DNA of 64,000 nt from Bacillota bacterium (GCA_023402075.1 JAEXCS010000015.1:55509-119508); one strand, 5' to 3'; positions 34,816 to 44,867 are shown, numbered from the stretch's first letter. The notes: generated by a model from the letters alone, not told the origin. Numbers and translations are program-made.

Positions 34816-36993
34816 ATGAAAATTATCAAAAGAAACGGCAGCGAAGAGGGCTTTGACCGGGAGAAAATCGCGGCAGCGGTGGAAAAGTCAAACCTTGCAT
34901 GCGGGCAAATGCCCGAGCTTTCTAAAGCGCAGGTGGAGCAAATCTCGCTGAACGTGGAAACCACGGCGGAGAAAGTTGGCCGGACGCTGAACGTGGAGGA
35001 AATTCAGGAGCTGGTGGAGACGGAGCTGATGCGCCACAGCGCCTATGAAACGGCGAAGCGCTATATCCGCTATCGTTATACCCGGACGCTGGCCCGGGCC
35101 GCCAACACCACTGACAACCAGATTCTCAGCCTCATCGAGTGCAACAACGAGGAGGTTATGCAGGAGAACTCCAATAAAAACCCCACGGTGAACTCCGTTC
35201 AGCGGGATTATATGGCGGGCGAGGTGTCCAAGGACATTACCAAGCGCCTGCTTTTGCCGGCAGAGGTTGTGCAGGCCCACGAGGAGGGCGTGATTCACTT
35301 CCATGACATGGACTATTACGCCCAGCACATGCACAACTGCGACCTTGTCAATCTGGAGGACATGCTGCAAAACGGAACCGTGATTTCCGGCACGCTGATT
35401 GAAAAGCCCCACAGCTTTTCCACTGCCTGCAACATTGCAACCCAGATTATTGCGCAGGTGGCCTCCAGTCAGTATGGCGGACAGTCTATTTCCCTTGCCC
35501 ATCTGGCGCCCTTTGTGCAGGTTTCACGGGAGAAAATCCGGGGCGACGTGCTGGCGGAGGCCGCCGCCATGGGTGGCCACCCCGAGGGGGAAGTTTTGAA
35601 CCGGATTGTGGAAAAGCGCCTTCGTGCGGAAATTCGCCGGGGCGTGCAGACCATTCAGTATCAGGTGGTGACGCTGCTGACCACCAACGGGCAGGCCCCG
35701 TTTGTGACGGTGTTTATGTATCTGGGGGAGGTGTCTGACCCTCAGACCAAGCGGGATTTGTCGGTCATTATCGAAGAGACGCTGACCCAGCGGTATCAGG
35801 GCGTGAAAAATGAGGCGGGGGTGTGGATTACTCCGGCATTCCCAAAGCTGATTTACGTGCTGGAGGAAGATAACGTCCGCCCCGGAACGCCCTATTACTA
35901 TTTGACGGAGCTGGCGGCCAGATGCACCGCCAAGCGGATGGTGCCGGACTATATCTCCGAAAAGGTGATGCTTCAGAACAAGGTTGACAAAAACGGTGAA
36001 GGCCACTGCTACACCTGCATGGGCTGCCGCTCGTTCCTCACGCCCTATGTGGACCCCGAGACGGAAAGCCCCAAGTATTACGGCCGGTTTAATCAGGGCG
36101 TGGTCACCATCAATCTGGTGGATGTGGCATTGTCCTCCGGCGGAGACATGACCCGGTTTGAGGAGATTTTCTCTGAGAGACTGGAGCTTTGCTACCGGGC
36201 GCTGATGTGCCGTCACAATCGGCTGAAGGGCACGGTGTCCGATGCGGCCCCCATTTTGTGGCAGTACGGTGCGCTGGCCCGGCTGAAAAAGGGAGAAACC
36301 ATCGATAAGCTGCTTTACGGCGGGTATTCCACGCTGTCTCTGGGGTATGCGGGGCTTTACGAGTGTGTGAAGTACATGACTGGAAGATCCCACACAGACC
36401 CGGAGGCCACGCCCTTTGCTCTTTCTGTGATGCGGCGGCTGAACGAGGCCACCGCCGCGTGGAAGGACAAGGAGAATATCGACTTTTCTTTGTATGGAAC
36501 GCCGCTGGAGTCCACCACCTACCGGTTTGCCAAGTGCCTGCAAAAGCGGTTTGGCGTTGTTCCCGGTGTGACGGACAAGGCCTATATCACCAACAGCTAT
36601 CATGTCCACGTATCCGAGGAGATCAATGCCTTTGACAAGCTGGAATTCGAGTCCCAGTTTCAGGCGCTGTCCCCCGGTGGAGCCATCAGCTACGTGGAGG
36701 TTCCCAATATGCAGGACAACATTCCTGCGGTGCTGAGCGTGATGGAGTATATTTACGACCACATTATGTATGCCGAGCTGAATACCAAGAGCGACTATTG
36801 CCAGATCTGCGGCTACGACGGGGAAATCTCCATTGTGGAGGACGACGGCAAGCTGGTTTGGGAGTGCCCCAAATGCGGCAACCGGGATCAAAGCAAGCTG
36901 AACGTGGCCCGGCGGACCTGTGGCTACATCGGGACCCAGTTCTGGAATCAGGGCCGAACGCAGGAAATTCGGGAGCGGGTGCTCCATCTGTAA
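34816..36993 (+). CDS. nrdD: Anaerobic ribonucleoside-triphosphate reductase (class III)
   Basis: The 725-aa enzyme has an N-terminal ATP cone (IKRNGSEEGFDREKIAAAVEK), a catalytic barrel (IHFHDMDYYAQHMHNCDLVNLEDML; CYTCMGCRSFLTPY) and a C-terminal zinc domain (CQICGYDGEI with CPKCGN). RRTCGYIGTQFWNQGRTQEI carries the glycyl radical near residue 703. This is the common, formate-type NrdD. The neighbouring nrdG and NrdR-like box fit this. It is clearly different in sequence from the redoxin-fused NrdD at 21,147. Confidence 0.96.
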   Translation: MKIIKRNGSEEGFDREKIAAAVEKSNLACGQMPELSKAQVEQISLNVETTAEKVGRTLNVEEIQELVETELMRHSAYETAKRYIRYRYTRTLARAANTTDNQILSLIECNNEEVMQENSNKNPTVNSVQRDYMAGEVSKDITKRLLLPAEVVQAHEEGVIHFHDMDYYAQHMHNCDLVNLEDMLQNGTVISGTLIEKPHSFSTACNIATQIIAQVASSQYGGQSISLAHLAPFVQVSREKIRGDVLAEAAAMGGHPEGEVLNRIVEKRLRAEIRRGVQTIQYQVVTLLTTNGQAPFVTVFMYLGEVSDPQTKRDLSVIIEETLTQRYQGVKNEAGVWITPAFPKLIYVLEEDNVRPGTPYYYLTELAARCTAKRMVPDYISEKVMLQNKVDKNGEGHCYTCMGCRSFLTPYVDPETESPKYYGRFNQGVVTINLVDVALSSGGDMTRFEEIFSERLELCYRALMCRHNRLKGTVSDAAPILWQYGALARLKKGETIDKLLYGGYSTLSLGYAGLYECVKYMTGRSHTDPEATPFALSVMRRLNEATAAWKDKENIDFSLYGTPLESTTYRFAKCLQKRFGVVPGVTDKAYITNSYHVHVSEEINAFDKLEFESQFQALSPGGAISYVEVPNMQDNIPAVLSVMEYIYDHIMYAELNTKSDYCQICGYDGEISIVEDDGKLVWECPKCGNRDQSKLNVARRTCGYIGTQFWNQGRTQEIRERVLHL

Positions 36994-37007
36994 ATAAACG
37001 AAAAAAA

Positions 37008-37031
37008 GCCCGCCGGAGGATCTCCGGCGGG
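37008..37031 (+). terminator. Hairpin between nrdD and nrdG
   Basis: A 10-bp stem (CCCGCCGGAG) with a short loop is followed by ACTTTTCG. It could attenuate nrdG relative to nrdD or protect the nrdD transcript. Confidence 0.6.
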
Positions 37032-37048
37032 ACTTTTCGAGGGATACT

Positions 37049-37567
37049 ATGAATTATGCGAATATTAAAACCTGCGACATTGCCAACGGCGTGGGTGTAC
37101 GGGTCAGTCTGTTCGTCTCCGGCTGTACCCACGGTTGTCCCGGCTGCTTTAATGCCGAGGCGCAGGACTTTCAATATGGAAGACCCTTTACCCGGGAGAC
37201 GGAGGAGCTGGTGCTCCGGGCGCTGGAGCCATCCTATGTGGCGGGGCTGACACTGCTGGGGGGCGAGCCTTTTGAACCGGAAAACCAGCGTGCGCTGCTG
37301 CCCTTTCTCCGGCGGGTGCGGGCGGAGTACCCCGAGAAAACCGTTTGGGCTTTTTCCGGATACACATGGGAAGAGCTGACGGGGGAGAGCCGTGCCCGCT
37401 GTGAGGCAACGGACGAAATGCTGGCTCTCACGGATGTGCTGGTGGACGGCGAGTTTGTGCAGTCGCTGAAGGATATTTCCCTGCGCTTCCGGGGCAGCGC
37501 CAACCAGAGGATTCTCGACGTACCCGCGTCTTTGCGGGAAGGAGAGCCTGTCCTCTGGAAGGGCTGA
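37049..37567 (+). CDS. nrdG: Anaerobic RNR activating protein
   Basis: The 172-aa radical SAM activase has SGCTHGCPGCFN (CxxxCxxC), LLGGEPF, and the late LVDGEFVQSLKDISLRFRGSANQRILDV block that identifies NrdG. It generates the glycyl radical on NrdD. Length is normal. GAGGGA precedes the ATG. Confidence 0.95.
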   Translation: MNYANIKTCDIANGVGVRVSLFVSGCTHGCPGCFNAEAQDFQYGRPFTRETEELVLRALEPSYVAGLTLLGGEPFEPENQRALLPFLRRVRAEYPEKTVWAFSGYTWEELTGESRARCEATDEMLALTDVLVDGEFVQSLKDISLRFRGSANQRILDVPASLREGEPVLWKG

Positions 37568-37922
37568 CAGGGGAAAGTCTCTTCTTTTGCGGAACGGGAG
37601 AATTACGTGCAGCTTTGTTCCGTATGAAGGGGCCGGAAAGGCCATGAGGAGCCTTTTAAATGGAGAGTTACCGATAAAAAGGGCCGCGGAAATTTTCCGC
37701 GGCTTTTTGCATTTTATCTGCGCCCATGCTTGGAAATGCCACGGCCTTGTTTAGGAAAAAGCGGCTTGGCAGAATGTTCTTCATGAAATATGGGGTTCTG
37801 TTTTCGCAGTGCGTTTTTACAAACAGAACTTGAAATTTACCCCGTTGGTTATGAAAGCGGCTTCTCCAGCATACATCCAAACAGTCGGGCGGGGAAGCCC
37901 CGCCAAAGAGGAGGAGAATCCA
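37568..37922 (+). other. Intergenic region with terminator
   Basis: The only clear element is a terminator at 37683-37703 (GCCGCGGAA arms) with a T5 tail, probably ending the nrdD-nrdG transcript. A small hairpin (GGCGGGG/CCCCGCC, about 37890-37906) lies just before the ribosome site of the next gene. No gene is supported. Confidence 0.6.
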
Positions 37923-38762
37923 ATGAACACCTCGCTTTTCGATGCAGGAAACAGGAGCTGCCCACCCGGGGCTGTCCCCGGCCTGCGGACGCTGAAGAAT
38001 CTGCTGACGACTGCCTTGACTCCCATGGGGGGCGCACTGTATGTCTATGGCGGGGGCTGGAATAGGGAAGACACCGGCGCAGGCCCGCAGACGGTCCGCA
38101 TCGGACTTGCGCCGGAGTGGTGCGCGTTTTTTAGGATGCAGAACGAGTGCTATTCCTATCGGGACTACTATCCCGTGTCGGGGGAAAATGTCTATTACTA
38201 CGCTGGGCTGGACTGTTCGGGGTATCTGGGCTGGACGGTGTACAATACCCTCCATGACCGGGACGGTTTACCCGGCTATGTGTGCTCTTCTGTGGCTATG
38301 GCTGGGGACTTTGCAAGCCGGGGCTGGGGTTGTGTGAAGGAAATTGGGCAGGAAAACGCGCTTTGTCCGGGAGATATTTGCAGCATAAAAGGGCACGTGT
38401 GGCTGTGTCTTGGAACCTGTGGAGACGGCAGTGTTCTGCTGGCTCACTCCACGCCATCAGACAGCCGCGCGGGCTGCCCCGGCGGGGGCGTGCAGCTTAG
38501 CGCCCTGTCTCCGCAGGACAATGGCTGCTGTCAGGCAATGATACTGGCGGAGACGGTGATGCGGCGCTGCTCCGCATGGTATGGGCGCTACGCGCCGGTT
38601 AAAAAGCCATGGGAGGTTTACACGGCGTTTTCCGGAGGCGTATTCCGTTGGGCGCTTGACGGGGACGTGCTCACCGACCCGGAGGGATTTGCCAAGCTCT
38701 CTGCCGGGGAGATCGTATCGCGGATTTTTGGTGGGACGGGGTATTGCTGTTCGGCGCGGTGA
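37923..38762 (+). CDS. NlpC/P60-like cysteine peptidase domain protein
   Basis: The 279-aa protein has LDCSGYLGW (candidate nucleophile Cys near residue 98) and CPGDICSIKGHVWLCLG (candidate His near 158), the NlpC/P60 order, with a third polar residue expected shortly after. There is no obvious signal peptide, which is unusual for a wall hydrolase. ATG 37923 follows GAGGAGGAG. It may act on cell-wall peptides, or on spore or phage wall; context gives no further hint. Confidence 0.7.
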   Translation: MNTSLFDAGNRSCPPGAVPGLRTLKNLLTTALTPMGGALYVYGGGWNREDTGAGPQTVRIGLAPEWCAFFRMQNECYSYRDYYPVSGENVYYYAGLDCSGYLGWTVYNTLHDRDGLPGYVCSSVAMAGDFASRGWGCVKEIGQENALCPGDICSIKGHVWLCLGTCGDGSVLLAHSTPSDSRAGCPGGGVQLSALSPQDNGCCQAMILAETVMRRCSAWYGRYAPVKKPWEVYTAFSGGVFRWALDGDVLTDPEGFAKLSAGEIVSRIFGGTGYCCSAR

Positions 38763-38949
38763 ATGGAGGCTGGCATCCTCCTGATAAGAATCTGTTTGCT
38801 TTCTCAGGATGTTGCTTAAGAGAAGTATTTGTTCCAGACATAAGATTGCACCGCTTTTATCACCGCTGCGACCCCGTGTCCGGGGTGCAAGTGCTTAAAG
38901 TCACTCGTTCCCACCAAACAGCTTTGAAAGCTTCTATGTATAAATGCAA

Positions 38950-38990
38950 AAAGGTCCGGGGGGTCAACTTTGTTGAACCCCCGGACCTTT
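38950..38990. terminator. Bidirectional terminator
   Basis: A perfect AAAGGTCCGGGGGTTCAAC-type stem of about 19 bp with a tiny loop lies between the convergent P60-like and pgsA genes. Confidence 0.85.
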
Positions 38991-38993
38991 TAC

Positions 38994-39515
38994 TCACATA
39001 GAACGAAATACGTCCTTATTCTGCGTGAAATATTCCACACCGGAATACAGCGTGGTCACGACAATCACCCACACGCACGCGGTATTAAGCACCTTTGGAA
39101 TAGGCAAAAACATCAGCACAAGGCAAACCATGGTGGCAGCGGTTTTCACCTTGCCGGACCAGCCGGCGGCAATGACCCGTCCTGCGTCGGAAGCCAGCAT
39201 TCTCAGTCCGCTGACGGCAAATTCCCGGCAGATAACAATCAGAAGCGCCCATGCGGGCATCTGCCCAATTTCCACAAACCAAAGCATGGCTGCGGTCACC
39301 AGCATTTTGTCTGCCAAGGGGTCTGCAAACTTGCCGAAATCGGTGACGAGGTTTCGGGAACGGGCGATGTGGCCGTCCAGCAAATCCGTGAGACTTGCCA
39401 GAATAAAAATGGCCAGCGCCACGTAATTCGCACCGGGGAAGCCCCAGTACAGCACTCCCATAAACACCGGGATCAGCAAAATGCGCAGCAGCGTCAGCTT
39501 ATTCGGCAGATTCAC
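38994..39515 (-). CDS. pgsA: CDP-diacylglycerol--glycerol-3-phosphate 3-phosphatidyltransferase
   Basis: The 173-aa membrane enzyme has the CDP-alcohol phosphatidyltransferase motif (DLLDGHIARSRNLVTDFGKF then ADPLADK, DGX2ARX8GX3DX3D). It makes phosphatidylglycerol phosphate. The start is GTG with an AGGAG site, 6 bp after rimO, so the pair is one operon, as in many Firmicutes. Confidence 0.95.
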   Translation of the reverse strand: MNLPNKLTLLRILLIPVFMGVLYWGFPGANYVALAIFILASLTDLLDGHIARSRNLVTDFGKFADPLADKMLVTAAMLWFVEIGQMPAWALLIVICREFAVSGLRMLASDAGRVIAAGWSGKVKTAATMVCLVLMFLPIPKVLNTACVWVIVVTTLYSGVEYFTQNKDVFRSM

Positions 39516-39521
39516 CGTGGC

Positions 39522-40838
39522 TCACTCCTTTTCTCCGGTCAGTTCACCGTCCGTGGTGCCGGTAAGCCGGACATTCACAAATTCTCCCGGTTGGGCCGCG
39601 TCGGCATCAAACCAGATGCGCCCGTCAATGTCCGGGGACTCGGCATAGCTGCGCCCGTAATAGCGCTGGGCCTGAGGGTCAAAGCCTTCGCACAGCACCT
39701 CACGCACGGAGCCTAGGATAGATTCGTTGTACCCGTCAATCACGTCGGACTGCACGTCCACCAGCAGCTCGGCCCGGCGGCGGGCCTCCGCCTCGTCCAC
39801 ATGGTCCATTTTGGCGGCGGGAGTTCCCTCCTCAGGGGAGAAGGGGAACACGCCTGCCCGTTCAATTTTCGTCTCCCGCAGAAATTCGCAAAGCTCCTCA
39901 AAGGCCGCTTCATCCTCCAGAGGAAGTCCCGCGATGATGCTGGTGCGCAGCACCAGACCGGGAATATGCGCCCGCAGCTTGCTCAAAAGGGACAGCATCG
40001 CCGCCTTGGTGTCGCGGCGGTTCATGGCCTTTAAAATTCTGTCGTTGCAGTGCTGAATAGGAAGGTCAATATACTTGAGAATTTTCGGCTCCGTGGCAAT
40101 TGTCTCCATCAGCTCGTCGTCAATCTCGTCGGGGTAAAGGTAGTGAAGTCGAATCCAGTGGAAGTCCAGCTTGCACAGCTCCCGCAGCAGGGGAGCAAGC
40201 TCGTGCTTTCCCGTCAGGTCGGTACCATACCGGGTGATGTCCTGCGCAATGATAATCAGCTCCTTCACGCCCCGGTCAGCCAAGTCCCGGGCTTCCTCCA
40301 GAAGGTGCTTCATGGGACGGCTGCGATATTTTCCCCGCAGAGAGGGAATGACGCAATAGGCGCAGCGGTGGTCGCAGCCCTCAGCAATCCGAAGATACGC
40401 GTACCAGCCGGGGGTGGAGAGAACGCGGGTTCCCTCCTGCTCTGCCGTGTGGATGCTGCCAAAGCGGCAGGGCCGCTCACCGGCCATCACAGCATCCACG
40501 GCAAAGGCCACGTCGCCGTAGCTTCCGGTGCCGAGTACGCCGTCCACCTCCGGCAGCTCGCCCATCACATCCTCCTGATACCGCTGGGCCATGCAGCCGG
40601 TGACGAGAATTTTCTGGACCTTTCCCGCCTTTTTCAGCGCACCCATCTCCAAAATGTTGTCAATGGCCTCCTCACAGGCAGAGGCCAGAAAGCCGCAGGT
40701 GTTTACCACGGCCACGTCCGCGCCCTCCGGCGCGGCAGCAACGGTGTGGCCCGCCGCCGTGACGGTGGCCATCATCTGCTCGCAGTTCACCTGATTTTTC
40801 GCGCAGCCAAGGGAAATAAACGCAACACTGTACTTCAA
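39522..40838 (-). CDS. rimO: Ribosomal protein S12 methylthiotransferase
   Basis: The 438-aa enzyme has the N-terminal UPF0004 domain with three cluster cysteines (SLGCAKN, NTCGF, VTGCMAQR), the radical-SAM cluster in EGCDHRCAYCVIPSLRGKYRSR and a C-terminal TRAM domain. It methylthiolates Asp of ribosomal protein S12. The start codon is TTG 40838, supported by GGAGGAG upstream and the MKYSVAFISLGC start. Confidence 0.95.
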   Translation of the reverse strand: MKYSVAFISLGCAKNQVNCEQMMATVTAAGHTVAAAPEGADVAVVNTCGFLASACEEAIDNILEMGALKKAGKVQKILVTGCMAQRYQEDVMGELPEVDGVLGTGSYGDVAFAVDAVMAGERPCRFGSIHTAEQEGTRVLSTPGWYAYLRIAEGCDHRCAYCVIPSLRGKYRSRPMKHLLEEARDLADRGVKELIIIAQDITRYGTDLTGKHELAPLLRELCKLDFHWIRLHYLYPDEIDDELMETIATEPKILKYIDLPIQHCNDRILKAMNRRDTKAAMLSLLSKLRAHIPGLVLRTSIIAGLPLEDEAAFEELCEFLRETKIERAGVFPFSPEEGTPAAKMDHVDEAEARRRAELLVDVQSDVIDGYNESILGSVREVLCEGFDPQAQRYYGRSYAESPDIDGRIWFDADAAQPGEFVNVRLTGTTDGELTGEKE

Positions 40839-41013
40839 AATAGCTCCTCCATTGCATGGGTTTGGTTGCGGGCCGCGCCAAAAACGAGGCCCAATGTGTC
40901 CCAGCTTGATTTAAATGCTGTCCTGTCGGCGTAACGCCTGCACAGGGAAAATCTGTTTTCAAAATAGCTTCAGCCTGTTTCGGAGCAGGCGGCGGCTGCT
41001 TTCAAAAAAGCGC

Positions 41014-41637
41014 TTATGCTTCGTCGTCCGGCAGATCTGCCCAAGCAGACAGCCCGGCTCTCACGTCGCTCCAGCCAAAGCCGCGGCGGGCCAGCGCGTC
41101 GGCGGCCCGGCGGCGTTCCCGCTCGTCCGGCGGGCCTTTGCGAAAGCGGCCTTGCAGATAGGCCACCACAAGCTCTGCCGGCTCCGGTGCGGAGGACATG
41201 GCGTCCTCCCACAGCTCACGGGGAACGCCGTGCTTGTACAGCTCGTCCCGATAGCGGGCAGGGCCGTAGCCCTTATCCGCGCAATGGCGCACCAGCAGGG
41301 CGGCGTATTCGCCGTCGTCCAACGCGCCAATGGCCTCCAGCCATTCGGCGGCGTAGCGCGCTTCCACCTGTGAAGCGCCTTTTTCCGTCAGCTTCCGTTC
41401 CAAATCCCGGCGGGACATGGCCCGCCGGCCAATCAGCTCCGCAGCCCGGGCCTTTGTATCGGAGCCGGAGGCGGAGGTTTTCAGCCGCCCCAGCGTCTCC
41501 TCGTCCAGCTCGTCTCCGGCCCGCAGGCCAAAGTCCAGCAGCTCCTGCTCCGTGATTTTCAGCAGTGTCCCGTCTTCAAGAAACACCAGAACCCGCCCGG
41601 AAACGTGCTTCGACCGCTCCAGACGGTCAAGCTTCAT
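41014..41637 (-). CDS. recX: Regulatory protein RecX
   Basis: The 207-aa protein has the RecX repeats, including [58 protein letters not shown] and [18 protein letters not shown]. RecX binds and limits RecA filaments. The ATG at 41637 overlaps the recA stop region by 11 bp, so translation is coupled. A longer upstream frame only reads recA out of frame. Confidence 0.92.
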   Translation of the reverse strand: MKLDRLERSKHVSGRVLVFLEDGTLLKITEQELLDFGLRAGDELDEETLGRLKTSASGSDTKARAAELIGRRAMSRRDLERKLTEKGASQVEARYAAEWLEAIGALDDGEYAALLVRHCADKGYGPARYRDELYKHGVPRELWEDAMSSAPEPAELVVAYLQGRFRKGPPDERERRRAADALARRGFGWSDVRAGLSAWADLPDDEA

Positions 41638-42748
41638 CGTTAAAATCGTCCGCGTCCACATCCACGGCCCGGCCTGCCGCCTTGGCCGCCACGCGGGACT
41701 GGCCGGTAAGCAGCTTATCAAAGTTTGCGCGAATATCCGCTTCCAGCTTTTCCATGATCTCAGGGTTATCCCGCAGGTAGTTTTTCGCAGTGTCCCGGCC
41801 CTGACCGATGCGGGTTTCCCCCATGGAGAACCAAGACCCCGATTTCTGCACCAAATCCAGCTTGATTCCCAGATCAATCAGCTCTCCGCTGCGGGAAATA
41901 CCCTCGCCATACATGATGTCAAACTCGGCCTCCCGGAACGGGGGGGCCATTTTATTTTTCACCACCTTGGCACGGGTGCGGTTTCCGATCAGCTCCGTGC
42001 CGTTTTTCAGGGCTTCGATACGGCGCACGTCGATGCGGATGGAGGAATAGAACTTCAGCGCCCGACCGCCGGTGGTGACCTCGGGGTTTCCGTAAGTAAC
42101 GCCCACCTTTTCCCGAAGCTGGTTAATAAAGATGACAATGCAGTTGGTTTTGCCGATGGCGCCGGTAAGCTTGCGCAGGGCCTGACTCATCAGCCGGGCC
42201 TGAAGGCCCACGTAGCTGTCGCCCATGTCGCCCTCAATCTCCGCGCGGGGAACCAGCGCGGCCACGCTGTCCACCACCACCACGTCGATGGCGCCGGAGC
42301 GAACCAGCGCCTCTGTAATTTCCAGAGCCTGTTCGCCGGTGTCCGGCTGAGAAATCAGCATGTTTTCAATGTCCACGCCAAGGGCGCGGGCATAGGCGGG
42401 ATCCAGCGCGTGCTCCGCGTCCACAAAAGCCACCTCGCCGCCCTTCTTCTGAGCCTGCGCCACCACATGGAGAGCCAGCGTGGTTTTACCGGAGGATTCC
42501 GGCCCGTAAATCTCGATAATGCGGCCACGGGGCAGGCCCCCCACGCCCAGCGCCAGATCCAGCGCCAGCGACCCGGTGGGGACGGTATCAATTTCCAGCT
42601 TCGACCGATCTCCCAGCCGCATGATAGAGCCTTTGCCATAGGCCTTTTCAATCTGGGCAATGGCGGTTTTAATGGCCTGATCCTTGTCAGAGGCGATTTC
42701 CGCCTTCTTATCCGGCAGCGAGGATGCGGATGCTTTATCTTTTGCCAT
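41627..42748 (-). CDS. recA: Recombinase A
   Basis: The 373-aa protein is a textbook RecA: GSIMRLGD, Walker [10 protein letters not shown] (about residue 83), [18 protein letters not shown], the L1/L2 loops with [27 protein letters not shown], and an acidic C terminus. It drives homologous recombination and the SOS response. No typical Gram-positive SOS box (CGAAC-N4-GTTCG) was seen upstream. Confidence 0.98.
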   Translation of the reverse strand: MAKDKASASSLPDKKAEIASDKDQAIKTAIAQIEKAYGKGSIMRLGDRSKLEIDTVPTGSLALDLALGVGGLPRGRIIEIYGPESSGKTTLALHVVAQAQKKGGEVAFVDAEHALDPAYARALGVDIENMLISQPDTGEQALEITEALVRSGAIDVVVVDSVAALVPRAEIEGDMGDSYVGLQARLMSQALRKLTGAIGKTNCIVIFINQLREKVGVTYGNPEVTTGGRALKFYSSIRIDVRRIEALKNGTELIGNRTRAKVVKNKMAPPFREAEFDIMYGEGISRSGELIDLGIKLDLVQKSGSWFSMGETRIGQGRDTAKNYLRDNPEIMEKLEADIRANFDKLLTGQSRVAAKAAGRAVDVDADDFNDEA

Positions 42749-42791
42749 GGTTTACTTCCTCCTTATTTTTCGGACGGTACTGTCAAAGCCC

Positions 42792-42808
42792 GCTTAAAGC
42801 GTTTAAGC
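42792..42808. repeat. Palindrome upstream of recA
   Basis: GCTTAAAGCGTTTAAGC is a perfect odd-length palindrome 44-60 bp before the recA start. It may be a regulator site or part of a prmC terminator. Confidence 0.4.
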
Positions 42809-42853
42809 AAGCGTCCATCCGCGCAGGGAATTGTCCGGCTGCACCTGCATCGC

Positions 42854-43720
42854 TCAAATCTCGGCGCACAGCGTTCCAAACACCACGCGGGGAATGTTAT
42901 TTGTGTCCTTCACCACCTGAATGTCCCCAAAACCCGCCGCGCGCATGATGCGCAAAACACTGTCTGCCTGCCCGATGCCCACTTCAAAATACAGCCGCCC
43001 GCCGGGGGCCAGCGCCTGCCGCCACCGCGCCACAATGTCGCGGTAAAAGTCCAGCCCGTCCGCGCCGCCATCCAGCGCAAGATGGGGTTCATAGTCCCGC
43101 ACGGCCGCGTCCAGCGAGGGAATATCCCCTGCCGGGATGTAGGGAGGGTTGGACACGATGCAGTGAAACTCCCCCAGGGCGGGGGAGGGCTTTTGCCGCG
43201 CGTCTATCTGCATGCAGACCGCTCTTCCGGAAAGGCCGCAGCGACGCACGTTCTGACGGCAGATTTTCAAAGCCGCTTCGCTCAACTCCCCCAGAACCAC
43301 CCGGGCCTGAGGAATCCGGCAGCCGATGGCAAGACCCACGCAGCCGCTGCCGGCGCACAAGTCCAGCACCCGGCAATCGGGAAGAGCGTCGCAGAAATCG
43401 ATGGCTTGCGCGGCCAGCACCTCCGTGTCTGTCCGGGGAATCAGCACGGCAGGCGAGATGTCCAGCGACAGGCCGAAAAATTCCCACTCGCCCACAAGAT
43501 AGGCCACAGGCTCTCCCGCCAGCCGCCGCGCCAGCAGGTCGTGTGCGCGCTGCTCCAGCTCGGGCGAGGCGTACAGTGCCCCGTCCCGCACCAGTTCCTC
43601 CCGGCTTTTTCCGGTGGCAAAGCATGTCAGCTCCCGGGCCTCCAGCGTGGCCATTTCCACACCGGCGGCTTTCAAACCGGCGCGAAGGTCCATATATAAA
43701 TTGTTATAGGTTTTGGTCAC
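42854..43720 (-). CDS. prmC: Peptide chain release factor N5-glutamine methyltransferase
   Basis: The 288-aa methyltransferase has an N-terminal helical domain, PRTDTEVLA, VLDLCAGSGCVGLAI (SAM site, about 118) and VSNPPYI (about 190, the NPPY catalytic motif for glutamine). PrmC methylates the GGQ glutamine of release factors. It follows the DUF1385 gene by 30 bp, an arrangement usual in Clostridia. GTG 43720 is the start, with AAAGGA upstream. Confidence 0.95.
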   Translation of the reverse strand: MTKTYNNLYMDLRAGLKAAGVEMATLEARELTCFATGKSREELVRDGALYASPELEQRAHDLLARRLAGEPVAYLVGEWEFFGLSLDISPAVLIPRTDTEVLAAQAIDFCDALPDCRVLDLCAGSGCVGLAIGCRIPQARVVLGELSEAALKICRQNVRRCGLSGRAVCMQIDARQKPSPALGEFHCIVSNPPYIPAGDIPSLDAAVRDYEPHLALDGGADGLDFYRDIVARWRQALAPGGRLYFEVGIGQADSVLRIMRAAGFGDIQVVKDTNNIPRVVFGTLCAEI

Positions 43721-43750
43721 GTTTGCTTCATCCTTTTTAAAAAGCTGTGA

Positions 43751-44716
43751 TTACCAGGCGTCCTGCCCCTTTTCGTCGGGCAAAACCAGCTCCAGCGAGC
43801 GGATGGCGCACTCAATCATAGAGTCCTCCGGCTCGTTGGTGGTAAAGTTCTGCATCCACATGCCCGGCGCGGTCAACGCTCTGGCAAGGCCGGAGCTGCT
43901 GCGGCCAACCCAGCGGTTGAACTCATAGGTGATGCCCACCACCAGCGGCAAAAGCAGCAGGTGTACCAGCGTCCGCAGCCACACATTGGTAATTGGCCAG
44001 ATGCCGAACACTGCGGAGGAGATGAGAATGGACACAAAAATCACCACAAATAAGAAGCTTGTGCCGCAGCGAGGGTGGTGCCGGGGCTGAATGCGGACGT
44101 TTTCCACTGTCAAGGGCAGGCCTGCCTCGTAGCAGAAGATGGTTTTATGCTCCGCCCCGTGATACTGAAACACCCGGTAAATATCCTTCATTTTCGAGCA
44201 GGCTATCAGATAAATCATGAAAATGACGATTTTTAAAACGCCTTCCACCACGTTGCGCCCCCATAGGGGGAAGTCGGGGAAAAAATGAAGTATCCCGCCG
44301 GTGATAAACGTGGGAAGCACCAGAAACAGCAGCAAAGACATTCCCACGCCCACCACGGTGGCCACCGCCACCAGCATCGTTTCCAGCTTTTTACTGGACA
44401 GATGCTTTTCAAGCCACAGATCAAATTTAGACGGCTTTGCCGCTTCGTCCTCCGGGTAAAAGTCCGCAGAGTACATCAGCGCCTTTATACCCTTGACCAT
44501 AGAGTCCAAAAAGTTTACGGTACCCCGCACAAGAGGCCAGCCCAAAAACGGATGCCGCTCCTTGATAAGGTGAAGCTCTTCCTCCTTTTCTACCAGATTT
44601 CCCTCGTGATCCCGCACGACAATGGCCTGCTTTTCAGGCCCGCGCATCAAAATGCCCTCAATTAAGGCCTGTCCGCCGATGCTGGTGCGGAAGGCACAGG
44701 AGTTGTTTTCTGCCAT
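43751..44716 (-). CDS. DUF1385 family membrane protein
   Basis: The 321-aa protein has SIGGQALIEGILMRGPEK at the start, RGTVNFLDSMVKGIKALMYSADF, several membrane helices and a YHGAEHKTIFCYEAG motif with conserved His/Glu, all hallmarks of DUF1385. The function is not established; conserved linkage with prmC/prfA suggests a housekeeping role. Confidence 0.92.
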   Translation of the reverse strand: MAENNSCAFRTSIGGQALIEGILMRGPEKQAIVVRDHEGNLVEKEEELHLIKERHPFLGWPLVRGTVNFLDSMVKGIKALMYSADFYPEDEAAKPSKFDLWLEKHLSSKKLETMLVAVATVVGVGMSLLLFLVLPTFITGGILHFFPDFPLWGRNVVEGVLKIVIFMIYLIACSKMKDIYRVFQYHGAEHKTIFCYEAGLPLTVENVRIQPRHHPRCGTSFLFVVIFVSILISSAVFGIWPITNVWLRTLVHLLLLPLVVGITYEFNRWVGRSSSGLARALTAPGMWMQNFTTNEPEDSMIECAIRSLELVLPDEKGQDAW

Positions 44717-44867
44717 GTGTGGTCCTTTCTAGTTACTTAAGAATAGCACAAAATTTATAGAAATGCAACGTTTGTTCTACAATATTTTTGCCGCACGCGT
44801 AATCTGGCGGCAAAGACGCCTGCGCGCCAGCTGCCCCGATGGGCAGCAAGCGAAAAAGGCGGATTTT

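Noticed and set aside
37568..37682. A riboswitch in the leader after nrdG.
   Set aside because: No conserved aptamer strands could be matched; only a terminator is supported.
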